Of a DNA stretch of 64,000 bases, positions 53,946-63,671 are shown in pieces (the first letter of the stretch is position 1; every line of letters starts with the position of its first letter). Source of the DNA: Gemmatales bacterium (lineage in GTDB: Bacteria > Planctomycetota > Planctomycetia > Gemmatales > Gemmataceae); assembly GCA_026004675.1 (NCBI GenBank), contig BPJP01000004.1:124001-188000 (forward strand). Direction: 5' to 3'. The notes under the pieces were generated by a model, which was not told the origin of the DNA, made no database searches, and was given only the letters and a program-made list of their open reading frames with translations. The translations under genes and the position numbers were made by a program.

Positions 53946-54824
53946 TCAAACAGGGAGAAGAGGGTACCTGTCGAAAAATTCATTGACTCGATCGATAATT
54001 TCGTCTGGAACGTCTTCGAGAAGGTAATGCCCGGCGTTGTCGAACGCGTGTACCTCTGCATGGGGAAAACGTCGGCGCCACTCGGCAAGAAAGTCCGCAT
54101 CGAAAACAAAATCGCGTTTTCCCCAACATAGCAAAATGGGTGTACCCGCCAAGCGGGGCAGTGCCTCTTCCACCTTGCAAACTTCTGCAAAGCTTGCGTC
54201 CCCTGCAGACAACGGGATGTCTTCCACGAAACGCAGGACGGCGCGGCGGTTATTCCACGAATTGTAAGGAGCCAGATACGCTTGACGAATATCGCGGGGA
54301 AGCGGCTTTTGAGAACAATAACGGACGGCGCCTCGACAAAAAAGGTTCAACCCGCGGACGAGCAGGGCACCGATTGGCCAAATACGGCAGAGACGGAGTT
54401 GCCACGGCAGGCGTTTCCCTGCGGGTAGACGAAAAGCCGCCGTGTTCAACACGATCAGCCGTGCCACTCGTTCCGAATGGTGTACGGCCCAAGCCAAACC
54501 GATCATGCCGCCCCAGTCGTGGACAACCAACGTCACTCTGCGGCGGATATCGAGATGGTCGAGGAGATCGGCAAAATCCGATACGCGGCGTCGCAAAACA
54601 TACGGATAAGCAGCGTCAGAGGGTTTGTCGGAATAGCCGCAGCCGATGTGGTCGAGAGCAATGACTCGGTATCGGTCCTGAAAGGCCTCGATCAATCGGC
54701 GAAAAAAGAAGGACCAGGTCGGATTTCCATGGACCATTACGATTGGATCGCCTGCCCCATTATCGACGTAGTGGAGCCGATGGCCGTCAGCTAGCGTGTA
54801 GAAGCTATGAGGAGGAAAGTTCAT
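53946..54824 (-). CDS. oleB: alpha/beta hydrolase, OleB-like (beta-lactone decarboxylase of olefin synthesis)
   Basis: A 292-residue haloalkane-dehalogenase-type hydrolase: HGNPTWSFFFR oxyanion loop, nucleophile Asp103 in VVHDWGG and catalytic His in NAGHYLLED. It matches OleB more than ordinary dehalogenases: DHIGCGYSDKP, VLNTAAFRLPAGKRLPW, RGLNLFCRGA, APYNSWNNRRAVLRFVEDIPL and ILLCWGKRDFVFDADFL. OleB decarboxylates a beta-lactone to a long-chain cis-olefin. OleA, OleC and OleD are not in the window, so the pathway assignment is by sequence only. Its ATG overlaps the stop of an upstream small gene by four bases. Confidence 0.8.
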   Translation of the reverse strand: MNFPPHSFYTLADGHRLHYVDNGAGDPIVMVHGNPTWSFFFRRLIEAFQDRYRVIALDHIGCGYSDKPSDAAYPYVLRRRVSDFADLLDHLDIRRRVTLVVHDWGGMIGLAWAVHHSERVARLIVLNTAAFRLPAGKRLPWQLRLCRIWPIGALLVRGLNLFCRGAVRYCSQKPLPRDIRQAYLAPYNSWNNRRAVLRFVEDIPLSAGDASFAEVCKVEEALPRLAGTPILLCWGKRDFVFDADFLAEWRRRFPHAEVHAFDNAGHYLLEDVPDEIIDRVNEFFDRYPLLPV

Positions 54825-55048
54825 GAATCGGTGGCGTTTTTCGGAGTTTCGTCAACGGCGCTATCGGTGTCCCAGGTCAAACCGGCACTGGCCAGTTCTT
54901 CAGTGGAATGGCCTTGGAGACATTGCAGTACGTAATCCCGGCCCCAATCTTCATTCTCGATCGCCTCCAGTGGCGGAAGAACATGCCCGAAGCGCCGGCT
55001 GGCAATGTGATACGCCTCTTCGGTGGTAAGTTCGTAAATGCAGCGCAC
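54821..55048 (-). CDS. small hypothetical protein coupled to oleB
   Basis: A 75-residue acidic protein starting at GTG 55048, with GAGAGG six bases upstream, and ending in an ATGA overlap with the OleB-like gene, which supports it as real. The N-terminus is helical (CIYELTTEEAYHIASRRFG); the C-terminus is disordered with Asp, Thr and Ser. It has no cysteine motif or membrane segment beyond a single Cys. No family is recognised. It may be an accessory subunit or simply cotranscribed. Confidence 0.65.
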   Translation of the reverse strand: MRCIYELTTEEAYHIASRRFGHVLPPLEAIENEDWGRDYVLQCLQGHSTEELASAGLTWDTDSAVDETPKNATDS

Positions 55049-55325
55049 AGCTGGCCTCTCAGGAATTCCACTAAAATCGAATGGCTCGCTAACGCAATGA
55101 AACCTCCGAGAGTTATTATAGAGGGAACAAAACCGGTGCTATGGTGCTAACAAGATGAATCGTTGACTGCGCAAGAATTGACGGCCGCGTCGTTTTCGGG
55201 AAAACCAGACAGCTTTCGCTAGCGGCAACAGTCGAATCGTCGGCGATGTCTTCTACTGGGGTCAGTGCATCGGTTATGTTTATCAATAAACGAGACGGGG
55301 ATAAGATCTTCAAGAGGGCCAAGTC

Positions 55326-56855
55326 ATGGCTGCCGACGAACTACTGGTCCATGACGAAGAAACGCCGATCGTTCAGAATGCGTGGCCGGTTTTGATCGCG
55401 GCGTTGCTTTTGTGCGTCACGGGATTTGTTGTCTCGATCGTGGCAAGGGGAAGCTGGCTGTGGTGCTTTCCCGTGTTCGGTGTCTTCGCGGCAGGGTTGG
55501 CAGTCTACATACAACCACGCGCACCATTGGTGCTGGCCGCGGCGGGGGTGTCGGCGTTGCTCGCCAAGTTCACCGCCGGAAATGCAGGGTGGGATTGGTC
55601 GGCCGGCTTGTTTTTCGGTGTGGCGGCAGGCGTGGCATTGTTCAGCGCCGTTGTATTATTGCTGCCCCGGCCGGCGCAAAAAGTGGCCGTCAGTCTGGTC
55701 ATATTGTTTCACTTCGGCGGCATTCTGAGCGCAGTAACGTCAGCACCACCACCAGCTTGGGTTGGGCAGCAGGCATGGACCTACATTTTTCGGCCATACC
55801 TGCAATTCATGTACTTCAATAACGCCTATCACTTTTACTCCCCAGAACCAGGACCGGCTTCGCTCGTCTGGTTCTTTATCGAATATGAAGAAGATGCCGA
55901 CGGCACCCGTTATTACCGTTGGATCAAGGTTCCCGAACTCGATGATGATGGCCGACCCATAGAATATGGCCCCACTGGCGAGCGCCGGCGTTATCCTTAT
56001 GTCAACTATACACGCCGGCTGTCGCTGGCAGAAAGCATCAACAAACCAAGCAAGCGAGCCCCAACGCCAAAAATCCTCGAGGACCGGGTCAAATTGGCTG
56101 ATGCCATTCCCACCCATCCGGTACAACGGTTTCCCTTGCCAGCACAATACCAGGAACCCGACCTGATGGCGAAGCAATGGCTGGCGAGCTACGCACGGCA
56201 TGTCGCACGAACCTATCGCCACGAAGCCGCACCTCACAAGAAAGTCAAGAGCGTCAAAGTTTACCGTGTTACGCATCTGATTTTGAACGCCGACCAGATG
56301 GAACGTGTCGACTCCAACCATCCCGACTGGCTGCTGCTCAAAAATCGTCATTTCTATGACCCAATTACTTATCTTCCTGTCTTCGTCGGTGAATTCGATG
56401 TCGACGGCAACCTGCTTTCACTCAAACGCGAATTCAATCTCGACAATGGCCAGCTCGCCAAGGAAGAACGCGATCCTCTCCTTTATTGGATGATCCCGAT
56501 TTTGCAGGATCCGAACAAGGGAGCACTAGGAATCGAAACAGAAGACGTGGCAGACGGTGTCCGCATTCGCAAGCTCGTTCCCGGACGCGCCGCTTTTCGC
56601 GCTGACCTCCGCGCCGGCGATGTCATCTATGCCATTCGCAGGGCAGGCGAAAACCGGACCTACCCCTGGTATGATGTTCGTACCACAGAGGAGTTGCGCG
56701 ACTTTATCGAGCGCATGCGGCCAGGCGAAGTGGTGGAATTGCGCATTCGCGCCGGGGACGACAAACATGAGGTATTCGTCCGCCTGATGCCACGCATCGT
56801 GGACTACCTGAAGTTGCACGCGGAAGGTGATATCACGGAGAGAAACAAGATATGA
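55326..56855 (+). CDS. membrane protein with C-terminal PDZ domain
   Basis: A 509-residue protein from ATG 55326 with AGAGGG upstream. Four to five transmembrane helices occupy about residues 18-140 (VLIAALLLCVTGFVVSIV, AAGLAVYIQ, VALFSAVVLLLP, VILFHFGGILSAV). A large soluble part follows with YLQFMYFNNAYHFYSPEPGP and a domain ending near residue 395. A PDZ domain sits at about 400-490 (GALGIETEDVADGVRIRKLVPGRAAF, DLRAGDVIYAIRRAG). No protease motif is visible. Its stop overlaps the HTTM gene start (ATGA), so the two are translationally coupled and probably form one complex. Confidence 0.85.
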   Translation: MAADELLVHDEETPIVQNAWPVLIAALLLCVTGFVVSIVARGSWLWCFPVFGVFAAGLAVYIQPRAPLVLAAAGVSALLAKFTAGNAGWDWSAGLFFGVAAGVALFSAVVLLLPRPAQKVAVSLVILFHFGGILSAVTSAPPPAWVGQQAWTYIFRPYLQFMYFNNAYHFYSPEPGPASLVWFFIEYEEDADGTRYYRWIKVPELDDDGRPIEYGPTGERRRYPYVNYTRRLSLAESINKPSKRAPTPKILEDRVKLADAIPTHPVQRFPLPAQYQEPDLMAKQWLASYARHVARTYRHEAAPHKKVKSVKVYRVTHLILNADQMERVDSNHPDWLLLKNRHFYDPITYLPVFVGEFDVDGNLLSLKREFNLDNGQLAKEERDPLLYWMIPILQDPNKGALGIETEDVADGVRIRKLVPGRAAFRADLRAGDVIYAIRRAGENRTYPWYDVRTTEELRDFIERMRPGEVVELRIRAGDDKHEVFVRLMPRIVDYLKLHAEGDITERNKI

Positions 56856-58384
56856 GCGAGAACGTGCCGACGAACCCGCTGCGCCGCTGTATCGATGCCT
56901 GGAACCGATTCTGGTTTTCGCCGGCTGACCCGACATTGCTGGGCTTCTTGCGCATCTGTACCGGACTCATCGTTTTCTATATCCATTTCGCCTACACCTT
57001 CGACCTAGAAGCGATGATCGGGCCTGACGGCTGGGTCAACGCCCAAATGCTCGATCGTTTCCGCTCGGAAGTTCCTTGGAATCCGCGTTCCTGGACTGCC
57101 TGGGACGAAGTCAAAGAACGCGAACAGCTGCGCAAACAATGGCTGGAAGAGGTATACCCCAATCTTTCGGACGAAGAAAAACGCGCGGTCAACGGTTTTC
57201 GTAATCGCTGGGAAGGCCTCGTCCCCCACCTCGCGTACTCGCAGGGGTTCTATGCCACGTCGATCTGGTACTTTGTCCAGGATCCGCAAGCTATTTGGGT
57301 CGTGCACATTGGCATATTGATTCTGATGTTTCTGTTCACGATCGGCTTCTGCACACGATTGACGGCTGTTTTGACGTGGCTGGCGGCTTTGAGCTATTTG
57401 CAACGCTCGCCAACTGTTCTATTCGGCATGGACACCATGACGAACTTCATGTTGCTTTACCTGGCCATCGGGCCAAGTGGCGCGGCGTTATCGGTCGACC
57501 GTTTGATTCAACGCTACTGGCGGACCTGGTCCATATTACGGCTGCAACGAAAAGCCAGCGAGGAAAGCAGCACGAAGCTGACGGTCTTGCCATTGTCCAA
57601 TCGACCGCGTCCAAGCGTTTCGGCCAACCTTGCTCTCCGTCTCATCCAGATCAACGTGTGCTTCGTCTACTTCGTGGCCGGTTTGTCCAAGCTTCAGGGA
57701 ACCTCCTGGTGGAACGGTACCGCTATTTGGGGCACGATGGCCAATCCCGAGTTTTCGCCGGTTCACAACCATCTGTTCTTGAATTTCATGTACTTTCTCG
57801 TGGATCACCCCTGGGTCTGGTACTTGTTCATGGCAGGCGGTGTCGTCTTTACACTTGTTTTCGAGATCGGTTTTCCGACCTTTATTTGGCTGCCGCCGCT
57901 GCGCTGGACCATGATCGTCAGTTCCATCGTGCTCCACACCGGAATTGCAGCGTTCATGGGATTAACGACGTTCAGCTTGATTATGGTGACAGCGGTGCTG
58001 GCGTTTCTGCCTCAGGAAGCGTTACATCGTCTGCTGGAAAAATTGGGGCGGGGAAGCGGTCTATTCCGGTTACGGTTTTCGACACGGGAACGCCGGCATG
58101 TTCGAACCGCCAGCCTTATTCATGCCGTCGATCCGTGGAAACAGATTCGCCTCGTTCCCGACGCCCACGAAACGGATTTCGATGGCACCGCCAAACATCA
58201 CCTCGAACTCGTCGATGACAACGGAACCATCTATCGTGGCTATGCGCTTTTTGAGCGAATTTGTCGATCGTTGCGGCTGCTCTGGCCTCTCGCTCTTCTG
58301 ACTTGGTGTCCCGGGGTTGGTTCGCTCGGACGGAAACTCTTTCCAGAGACTCCGGAACCCGAGCCACAACTATCTCCTAGATAA
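56852..58384 (+). CDS. HTTM-domain membrane protein (vitamin K-dependent carboxylase-like)
   Basis: A 510-residue integral membrane protein with an HTTM domain, related to the membrane part of vitamin K-dependent gamma-carboxylase. It begins RFWFSPADPTLLGFLRICTGLIVFYIHF, then has LSYLQRSPTVLFGMDTMTNFMLLYLAIGPSG and QINVCFVYFVAGLSKLQGTSWWNGTAIW, both typical of bacterial HTTM proteins. About eight helices are visible. The C-terminal 110 residues are soluble and basic. Bacterial HTTM proteins have no settled function. It is coupled to the PDZ protein by a four-base overlap. Confidence 0.89.
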   Translation: MSENVPTNPLRRCIDAWNRFWFSPADPTLLGFLRICTGLIVFYIHFAYTFDLEAMIGPDGWVNAQMLDRFRSEVPWNPRSWTAWDEVKEREQLRKQWLEEVYPNLSDEEKRAVNGFRNRWEGLVPHLAYSQGFYATSIWYFVQDPQAIWVVHIGILILMFLFTIGFCTRLTAVLTWLAALSYLQRSPTVLFGMDTMTNFMLLYLAIGPSGAALSVDRLIQRYWRTWSILRLQRKASEESSTKLTVLPLSNRPRPSVSANLALRLIQINVCFVYFVAGLSKLQGTSWWNGTAIWGTMANPEFSPVHNHLFLNFMYFLVDHPWVWYLFMAGGVVFTLVFEIGFPTFIWLPPLRWTMIVSSIVLHTGIAAFMGLTTFSLIMVTAVLAFLPQEALHRLLEKLGRGSGLFRLRFSTRERRHVRTASLIHAVDPWKQIRLVPDAHETDFDGTAKHHLELVDDNGTIYRGYALFERICRSLRLLWPLALLTWCPGVGSLGRKLFPETPEPEPQLSPR

Positions 58385-58701
58385 GGCAGTCTATCGCCGC
58401 ATCTCAAGCCAAAATATGTATTCCGGACCAGTTTGCCGCCGATTCCGGAGACCTTCTTTCTCTGTTGCCCTGTCGTTCAAAACCGTACGGAAAATTGACA
58501 CAGATCGTTGCATTCCTGCCACTTCTGAAGCTGCTTGGCTCGTTGGTTTCTAAAAAACCGACTTGAGTTTGGCGTTGTTTTTCTCGATATGATAAGCACT
58601 TAGGCTGTTGCAAGAATTCTGTTTAAGGAAACGAGGCAAGTCTGGCACGAGATGTGCGATAAGGAGAAATAGAGAAGAGGCATCGTTTAGAGGATACTGC
58701 C
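58385..58701. other. intergenic region with a possible sigma-54-type promoter
   Basis: No gene is supported in these 317 bases. Apart from the sigma-54-like element at 58643-58658 the sequence has no clear hairpin. It is fairly A+T rich, and the ribosome site GAGG for the next gene lies near its end. Confidence 0.45.
58643..58658 (+). promoter_or_regulatory. putative sigma-54 (-24/-12) promoter
   Basis: TGGCACGAGATGTGCG has the -24 element TGGCACG exact and, 12 bases on, the GC of the -12 element (TGTGC against consensus TTGC). Transcription would start near 58669, about 33 bases before the 69-residue gene. I did not find an enhancer-binding protein gene in the window. Confidence 0.35.
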
Positions 58702-58911
58702 ATGCGGCATACCAATTATCGAACATTGATCGACCGTGGCCGAAAAGCTGGTTTGAAGACAAATGATCTATACGCAGCGATTTCGTCGCGCCGTCCGGAC
58801 ATTGACGAAGCCCTCGCCAGTGGCACCGACGAGAATGGCTATGTGCCTGATTTCCAAAACGGACGCCGAATTTACCATCCCGCGAATGAACGGTTGTCCC
58901 AGTCGAGTTAG
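58702..58911 (+). CDS. small conserved-looking hypothetical protein
   Basis: A 69-residue protein with GAGG 8 bases before ATG 58702. Sequence features are a basic helical start (NYRTLIDRGRKAGLKTNDLYAA) and a hydrophilic end (DENGYVPDFQNGRRIYHP). It has no membrane segment or cysteine. The style is that of small planctomycete proteins found in many copies, but I cannot name the family. A possible sigma-54 promoter lies just upstream. Function unknown. Confidence 0.68.
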   Translation: MRHTNYRTLIDRGRKAGLKTNDLYAAISSRRPDIDEALASGTDENGYVPDFQNGRRIYHPANERLSQSS

Positions 58912-59225
58912 CTCAAGAAGCCGCCATCGGCTGTTTCCCGAGAGAAAAGTGCAGAGATGATCCGTTTTGCTTGGCCGTGCGTAGCCAATCCCCTCGGTGG
59001 TTTTCACTTCCTTTGTGGACGTTGACCCAGCAAAGCTGCACAAAATAGCGAGCGGCGGTGCATTATTGACACGGCGGCGCTTTTGTCCAAGCAAAAGCAG
59101 CTCGTTGAAGCAGACCTTTCCAATTTGCCGATCTTAATGGCGAGCAGGATTTCGCTCTTGTTTTCTCTCCGCAGGGTTGCGACAAATACGACGCGAGCGG
59201 ATTGAATGAAATTGTGAGGTAGCTC
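58912..59225. other. intergenic region, no gene seen
   Basis: These 314 bases contain no supported gene. A short hairpin AGCCG-CCAT-CGGCT followed by GTTT near 58919-58938 might be a weak terminator for the small gene upstream. GAGGT before 59226 is the ribosome site of the glycosyltransferase. Confidence 0.4.
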
Positions 59226-60830
59226 ATGGACGAGCCGAGGGAAGAAGAGAAGCCAGCGCGTTGGGGACGATCCGACGTGGTAGCCGTCCTGTGTTTGATG
59301 GCTATTTCCTCTGTCATTCATGCCTGGCAGATCGCGCATACTACCGTTGCCGCTCGTGACAGTATCGGCTTCATTCGTTTTGCTTGGGAACTGGAGCACG
59401 AGAATTGGTTGGATGTGCTTCGGCGACATCGCCATCCGCCTTTGTACCCTTTGACGATTTTGGCGGTCTCGATGCCATTCCGGTCGATCGTCGATTGGCC
59501 GGAAGCTTTTTCCATGCAGTACAGCGCACAGCTAGCTACAGCGTTGGCGGGAGTCCTGTTAGTGATTCCTATGTACAGCATTGGCCGAATTCTCTTTGAC
59601 CGTCGGGTTGGCTTTTGGGGATCGCTTCTGTTTCAGTGCCTGCCAGTTGGTTCTCGGGCGCTATCGGATGGTCTAACGGAAGGGTTGTATCTTTTGTTGT
59701 TAGCGACGATCGTGCTTCTTTCGCACCTTGCCGTGAGACGTGGTTCGATTGTCCTGTTCGGAGTCTGCGGTCTATGCGGAGGGCTGGCTTATCTGACCCG
59801 TCCGGAAGGGGCGATGAGCGTCGTCGCGACTGGGGTATTGTTGGCCATCTGTTCGTTTCGCCGTGATTGGATATCGTCTCGCTGGCGACTGGTTGGCTGT
59901 GCGGCGAGCTTGTTGGTTGGCGCAGCGGCGACTGCATCCCCTTACATGATCGCCATCGGTGGAATCACCAACAAGACCTCCTCTCGTTGGATTCTGGAAA
60001 AACTCTCGTTAAGCTGTCTAAGTAACGATGCCACACGCGGCCAACGCGAGGTTCGACCCGAAACGCGAACGCCTGGCTGCGTCAACGGCCGGTTCGCCAT
60101 CGTACCGGTCTGGGGGGCGTTTCGGCCGAATTGGACCAAAGACGATCACCATGGCAATCTGCCTTGGGCGGTGTTGACGTTTGTGAAGGAACTGGGCAAG
60201 GCTTTTCACTACGTAGCTTTGCTGCCGGCTGTTTTTGGCTGGTGGTGGTTTCGGGAGTGGTTCCGGAGGCAACCCGTTGGGATGATGCTGGCCATCTTAT
60301 TCTTGTTTCAAGCGCTGATGGTCCTCACCCTGGGGGTCGTCGCAGGATACATGTCTGAAAGGCACATGTTATTGTTTGTGCTAGGCAGCAGCTTCTTTGC
60401 GGTAGCAGCCATTTTCGAATTTGCACGGCGCTTTTGCACCGACAAGCGGCGCTGCCTGACGGAAAGACTTTTGCTCTCATTTCTGATTGTCTGTGCGTTG
60501 CCCAGTGCACTCAAAACGATGCATTCCTCTCGGGCCGGCTTCCGTGAGGCAGGCCTGTGGCTCGCCAAGAACGCGAATCCTGCAGATGAAATCGTCGATC
60601 CATTCTGTTGGTCCGCTTTTTATGCGGAACGAACGTTTCGACCACGAAGCTTTTCCGTACCGGAGGGATATGTTCCCAAACGGTTCGTGGTGCTGGATAC
60701 CGCCCATCACGAACACCAACCGCTGTTGGAGTTTGCGAAAATGCTGGCCAAGAAGGGCATGGTGGTCTACGAATGGCAGCGATCCGCGAAGGAGGCACGC
60801 GTGCTCGTGTTCATGGTTCCTGATTCTTAG
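59226..60830 (+). CDS. GT-C fold glycosyltransferase (family 39/ArnT-like)
   Basis: A 534-residue multi-spanning membrane enzyme. ATG 59226 follows GAGGT. It has about ten hydrophobic helices. The first periplasmic loop has ARDSIGFIRFAWELEHENW with the acidic residue expected in the GT-C active site, followed by HRHPPLYPL and LTRPEGAMSVVATG, both typical of dolichyl/undecaprenyl-phosphate sugar transferases. The soluble C-terminal part has LFVLGSSFFAVAAIFE and WSAFYAERTFRP. The acceptor is unknown: lipid, protein or polysaccharide. No other glycan gene is adjacent. Confidence 0.82.
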   Translation: MDEPREEEKPARWGRSDVVAVLCLMAISSVIHAWQIAHTTVAARDSIGFIRFAWELEHENWLDVLRRHRHPPLYPLTILAVSMPFRSIVDWPEAFSMQYSAQLATALAGVLLVIPMYSIGRILFDRRVGFWGSLLFQCLPVGSRALSDGLTEGLYLLLLATIVLLSHLAVRRGSIVLFGVCGLCGGLAYLTRPEGAMSVVATGVLLAICSFRRDWISSRWRLVGCAASLLVGAAATASPYMIAIGGITNKTSSRWILEKLSLSCLSNDATRGQREVRPETRTPGCVNGRFAIVPVWGAFRPNWTKDDHHGNLPWAVLTFVKELGKAFHYVALLPAVFGWWWFREWFRRQPVGMMLAILFLFQALMVLTLGVVAGYMSERHMLLFVLGSSFFAVAAIFEFARRFCTDKRRCLTERLLLSFLIVCALPSALKTMHSSRAGFREAGLWLAKNANPADEIVDPFCWSAFYAERTFRPRSFSVPEGYVPKRFVVLDTAHHEHQPLLEFAKMLAKKGMVVYEWQRSAKEARVLVFMVPDS

Positions 60831-61129
60831 CAGTCAATGACTTACGGCCTGTAAGACTTTTCCCCGCCTGCTGCAAAATTTTCTGGTCGCTTCGACCTCT
60901 CCTTTTTCCCTTTCCCCTTGCATCCGTCGTCCCCGGCTACTCGACGCGAAACCATCGCGAGCAAACGTGTTCTGCGATCGTTTCCTTTTAACCCGGCGTG
61001 CTTGATTTCGAGCGACGAGCCTTGAGCCTGGCAAAGCGGTAGTCAAAGTCCGAATCTTGTGTACAAAGCCCAGAACTTGGACCACAATGCCCGATAGGGA
61101 AGGCAACTTTTCTTTGGGAGATCGAAGAG

Positions 61130-63085
61130 ATGTCGAGTTCGTCGACCAGTATCGAGAGCGTCTTGAAAGAAGCCCGGAAGTTTCCTCCGCCGTCGGAATT
61201 CACGGCCCAGGCGCACATCAAGAGTATGGCGGATTATGAGCGGCTGTGGAATCAGGCGAAAGACGATCCGGAAGGATTCTGGGCCACCCAGGCGGAAAGT
61301 CTGCATTGGTTCAAGAAATGGGACAAGGTGCTGGAATGGAATGAGCCATTTGCCAAGTGGTTCGTCGGCGGCAAGATCAACGCTTGTTACAACTGTGTCG
61401 ACCGGCACGTTCGCAACGGCCGAAAAAACAAGGCTGCCATCATATGGGAGGGAGAACCAGGCGATAGTCGCATTCTCCGTTACCAGGACCTGCACCGCGA
61501 AGTGTGCCAGTTTGCCAACGTGTTGTTAAAGCTCGGCATCCAGGCAGGCGATCGCGTCACGATCTATATGCCCATGATTCCGGAATTGGCGATCGCCATG
61601 CTGGCTTGTGCCCGCATCGGGGCACCGCACAGCATTGTTTTCGGAGGCTTCAGCGCCGAGGCGGTCGCCGACCGGAACAACGATGCCGGAGCCAAGTTGG
61701 TTATAACGGCGGACGGAGGCTGGCGGCGAGGCAAGGTGGTTCCGCTCAAGAAGAACGTTGATGATGCTCTGCAGAAATCTCCCACTGTAGAAAAATGTAT
61801 CGTCTTCAATCGCTGCAACCAGCAGATCGATATGAAAGCCGGAAGGGACTTGTGGTGGCACGAACTGATGGCGGAGGCTTCGCCCGATTGCCCCGCCGAG
61901 GCTTTCGACAGCGAACACCCCTTATTTATCCTGTACACAAGCGGTTCAACGGGTAAGCCGAAAGGCGTTTTGCATACCACTGGCGGTTATCTGCTCGGCA
62001 CATCTCTGACGCATAAGTGGGTATTCGACTACCACGAAGACGACACCTACTGGTGCACTGCTGACATCGGCTGGATCACCGGCCACAGTTACATTGTCTA
62101 TGGCCCGCTAGCTAACGGCGCCACGACGATGATGTACGAGGGAGCACCGAATTATCCGCGTGAAGACCGCTTCTGGGAACTTGTAGAAAAGTACCGCGTC
62201 AACATCTTTTATACTGCCCCGACCGCTATCCGCGCCTTTATCAAATGGGGCGACCACTGGCCCAATCAACACGATCTCACGAGCCTGAAACTGCTCGGCA
62301 CAGTCGGGGAGCCGATCAATCCGGAAGCGTGGATGTGGTATTACGAAGTGATTGGCAAGAAACGATGCCCGATCGTCGATACCTGGTGGCAAACCGAAAC
62401 CGGAGCCATCATGATCAGCCCTCTTCCTGGCGCTATCCCCACGAAACCGGGTTCGGCCACCCGTCCGTTTCCCGGTGTCGTGGCCGAGATCGTTGATAAG
62501 GAAGGGAATCCTCTGCCAGCCAATCAGGGAGGATACCTCGTCATCCGCAAACCCTGGCCGTCGATGCTACGGACGGTTTATGGCGACGACGAACGTTACA
62601 AGCAGCAGTACTGGTCGCAGATTCCGCATGCCTATTTCACGGCCGACGGAGCTCGGCAAGACGAAGACGGCTATTTCTGGATCATGGGCCGTGTCGACGA
62701 CGTGATTAACGTGTCGGGCCATCGCCTGAGCACGATGGAAGTGGAAAGCGCTCTAGTCCACCACGAGAAAGTTGCCGAGGCAGCCGTCGTCGGCAGGCCC
62801 GACGAAATCAAGGGCGAAGCCATCGTTTGCTTCGTCACCCTTGTCAGTGGCGTCGAGCCGTCGGAACAACTGAAGGAGGAACTTCGGCAACATGTCGCCA
62901 AGGAGATCGGCGCTTTGGCTCGACCTGACGATGTCCGCTTCACCGATGCCTTGCCAAAGACCCGATCGGGCAAAATCATGCGGCGTCTGCTGCGGGACGT
63001 CGCTGCTGGTAAAGAAACCACGGGAGATACGACGACGCTCGAAGACTTCAGCGTCTTGGCGAAGCTTCGTGAAGACGAGGAGTGA
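61130..63085 (+). CDS. acsA: acetyl-CoA synthetase
   Basis: A 651-residue AMP-forming acetate-CoA ligase (acetate + ATP + CoA to acetyl-CoA). ATG 61130 follows GGGAG. N-terminal CoA-binding stretches include [25 protein letters not shown] and YNCVDRHV. The adenylate motif is [11 protein letters not shown], followed by [14 protein letters not shown] and [10 protein letters not shown]; the C-terminal mobile domain has [20 protein letters not shown] and [11 protein letters not shown] with the acetylatable lysine. Length and motifs are canonical for Acs. The downstream small gene starts 63 bases later. Confidence 0.97.
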   Translation: MSSSSTSIESVLKEARKFPPPSEFTAQAHIKSMADYERLWNQAKDDPEGFWATQAESLHWFKKWDKVLEWNEPFAKWFVGGKINACYNCVDRHVRNGRKNKAAIIWEGEPGDSRILRYQDLHREVCQFANVLLKLGIQAGDRVTIYMPMIPELAIAMLACARIGAPHSIVFGGFSAEAVADRNNDAGAKLVITADGGWRRGKVVPLKKNVDDALQKSPTVEKCIVFNRCNQQIDMKAGRDLWWHELMAEASPDCPAEAFDSEHPLFILYTSGSTGKPKGVLHTTGGYLLGTSLTHKWVFDYHEDDTYWCTADIGWITGHSYIVYGPLANGATTMMYEGAPNYPREDRFWELVEKYRVNIFYTAPTAIRAFIKWGDHWPNQHDLTSLKLLGTVGEPINPEAWMWYYEVIGKKRCPIVDTWWQTETGAIMISPLPGAIPTKPGSATRPFPGVVAEIVDKEGNPLPANQGGYLVIRKPWPSMLRTVYGDDERYKQQYWSQIPHAYFTADGARQDEDGYFWIMGRVDDVINVSGHRLSTMEVESALVHHEKVAEAAVVGRPDEIKGEAIVCFVTLVSGVEPSEQLKEELRQHVAKEIGALARPDDVRFTDALPKTRSGKIMRRLLRDVAAGKETTGDTTTLEDFSVLAKLREDEE

Positions 63086-63148
63086 TTCGTCGGTCGCTGT
63101 TCTTTTGCCACGACAACATCGTCTGAATTCGCCAATCCGGAGGCGGCT

Positions 63149-63622
63149 ATGTTTTCTTTGGTACTGGCGACATGGATGGCCACCGTTCCATTGGCTGATG
63201 ATCTTGTTCCGCGAGTGGACCTTGCTGCCTTCGGCAGGCTGTTGCAGAAAAAAGTGCGAAACCTGCAAGGACAGCCGGGGTTATGGAAAGCCAGGGATGG
63301 CAAGTTCCAACTTTTCATTGAAGTAGACGAAAGGCTGAATCGCGTTCGAATCATGATCCCCGTTCGTCCAATTGATTGCGACGACAAACAGTTGTTGTTA
63401 ACCCTGTTATCCGCCAACTTCGATCGTGCCTTGGAGGCAAAATATGCTGTAAACCGGAGGATGATCTGGTCGGTCTTCAGCCATCCGTTCGACACGTTGA
63501 CCGAAGCCGATCTTGATAATGCCCTAAAACAAGTGCGACAACTGGCGGAAAACACGGGTACCACGTTCAGCAGCACCAATAACCATTTCGCCACGATGGA
63601 AGTAGTCGACGACGACGATTGA
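63149..63622 (+). CDS. small secreted protein, type III chaperone/YbjN-like fold
   Basis: A 157-residue protein with a short signal segment (SLVLATWMATVPLADD) and CGGAGG just before ATG 63149. The mature part has an alpha-beta pattern (FGRLLQKKVRNLQGQPG, FQLFIEVDERLNRVRIMIPV, NFDRALEAKYAVNRRMIWSVF, LDNALKQVRQLAEN) that resembles the type III secretion chaperone/YbjN fold common in planctomycete small proteins. No catalytic residues are visible. It may be cotranscribed with the next gene, which starts 50 bases later, and perhaps with acsA. Confidence 0.72.
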   Translation: MFSLVLATWMATVPLADDLVPRVDLAAFGRLLQKKVRNLQGQPGLWKARDGKFQLFIEVDERLNRVRIMIPVRPIDCDDKQLLLTLLSANFDRALEAKYAVNRRMIWSVFSHPFDTLTEADLDNALKQVRQLAENTGTTFSSTNNHFATMEVVDDDD

Positions 63623-63671
63623 AACGTTTCGGCTGCCGCGAGAACGCGATTGAAAAGAAAAGAGGTGGATG

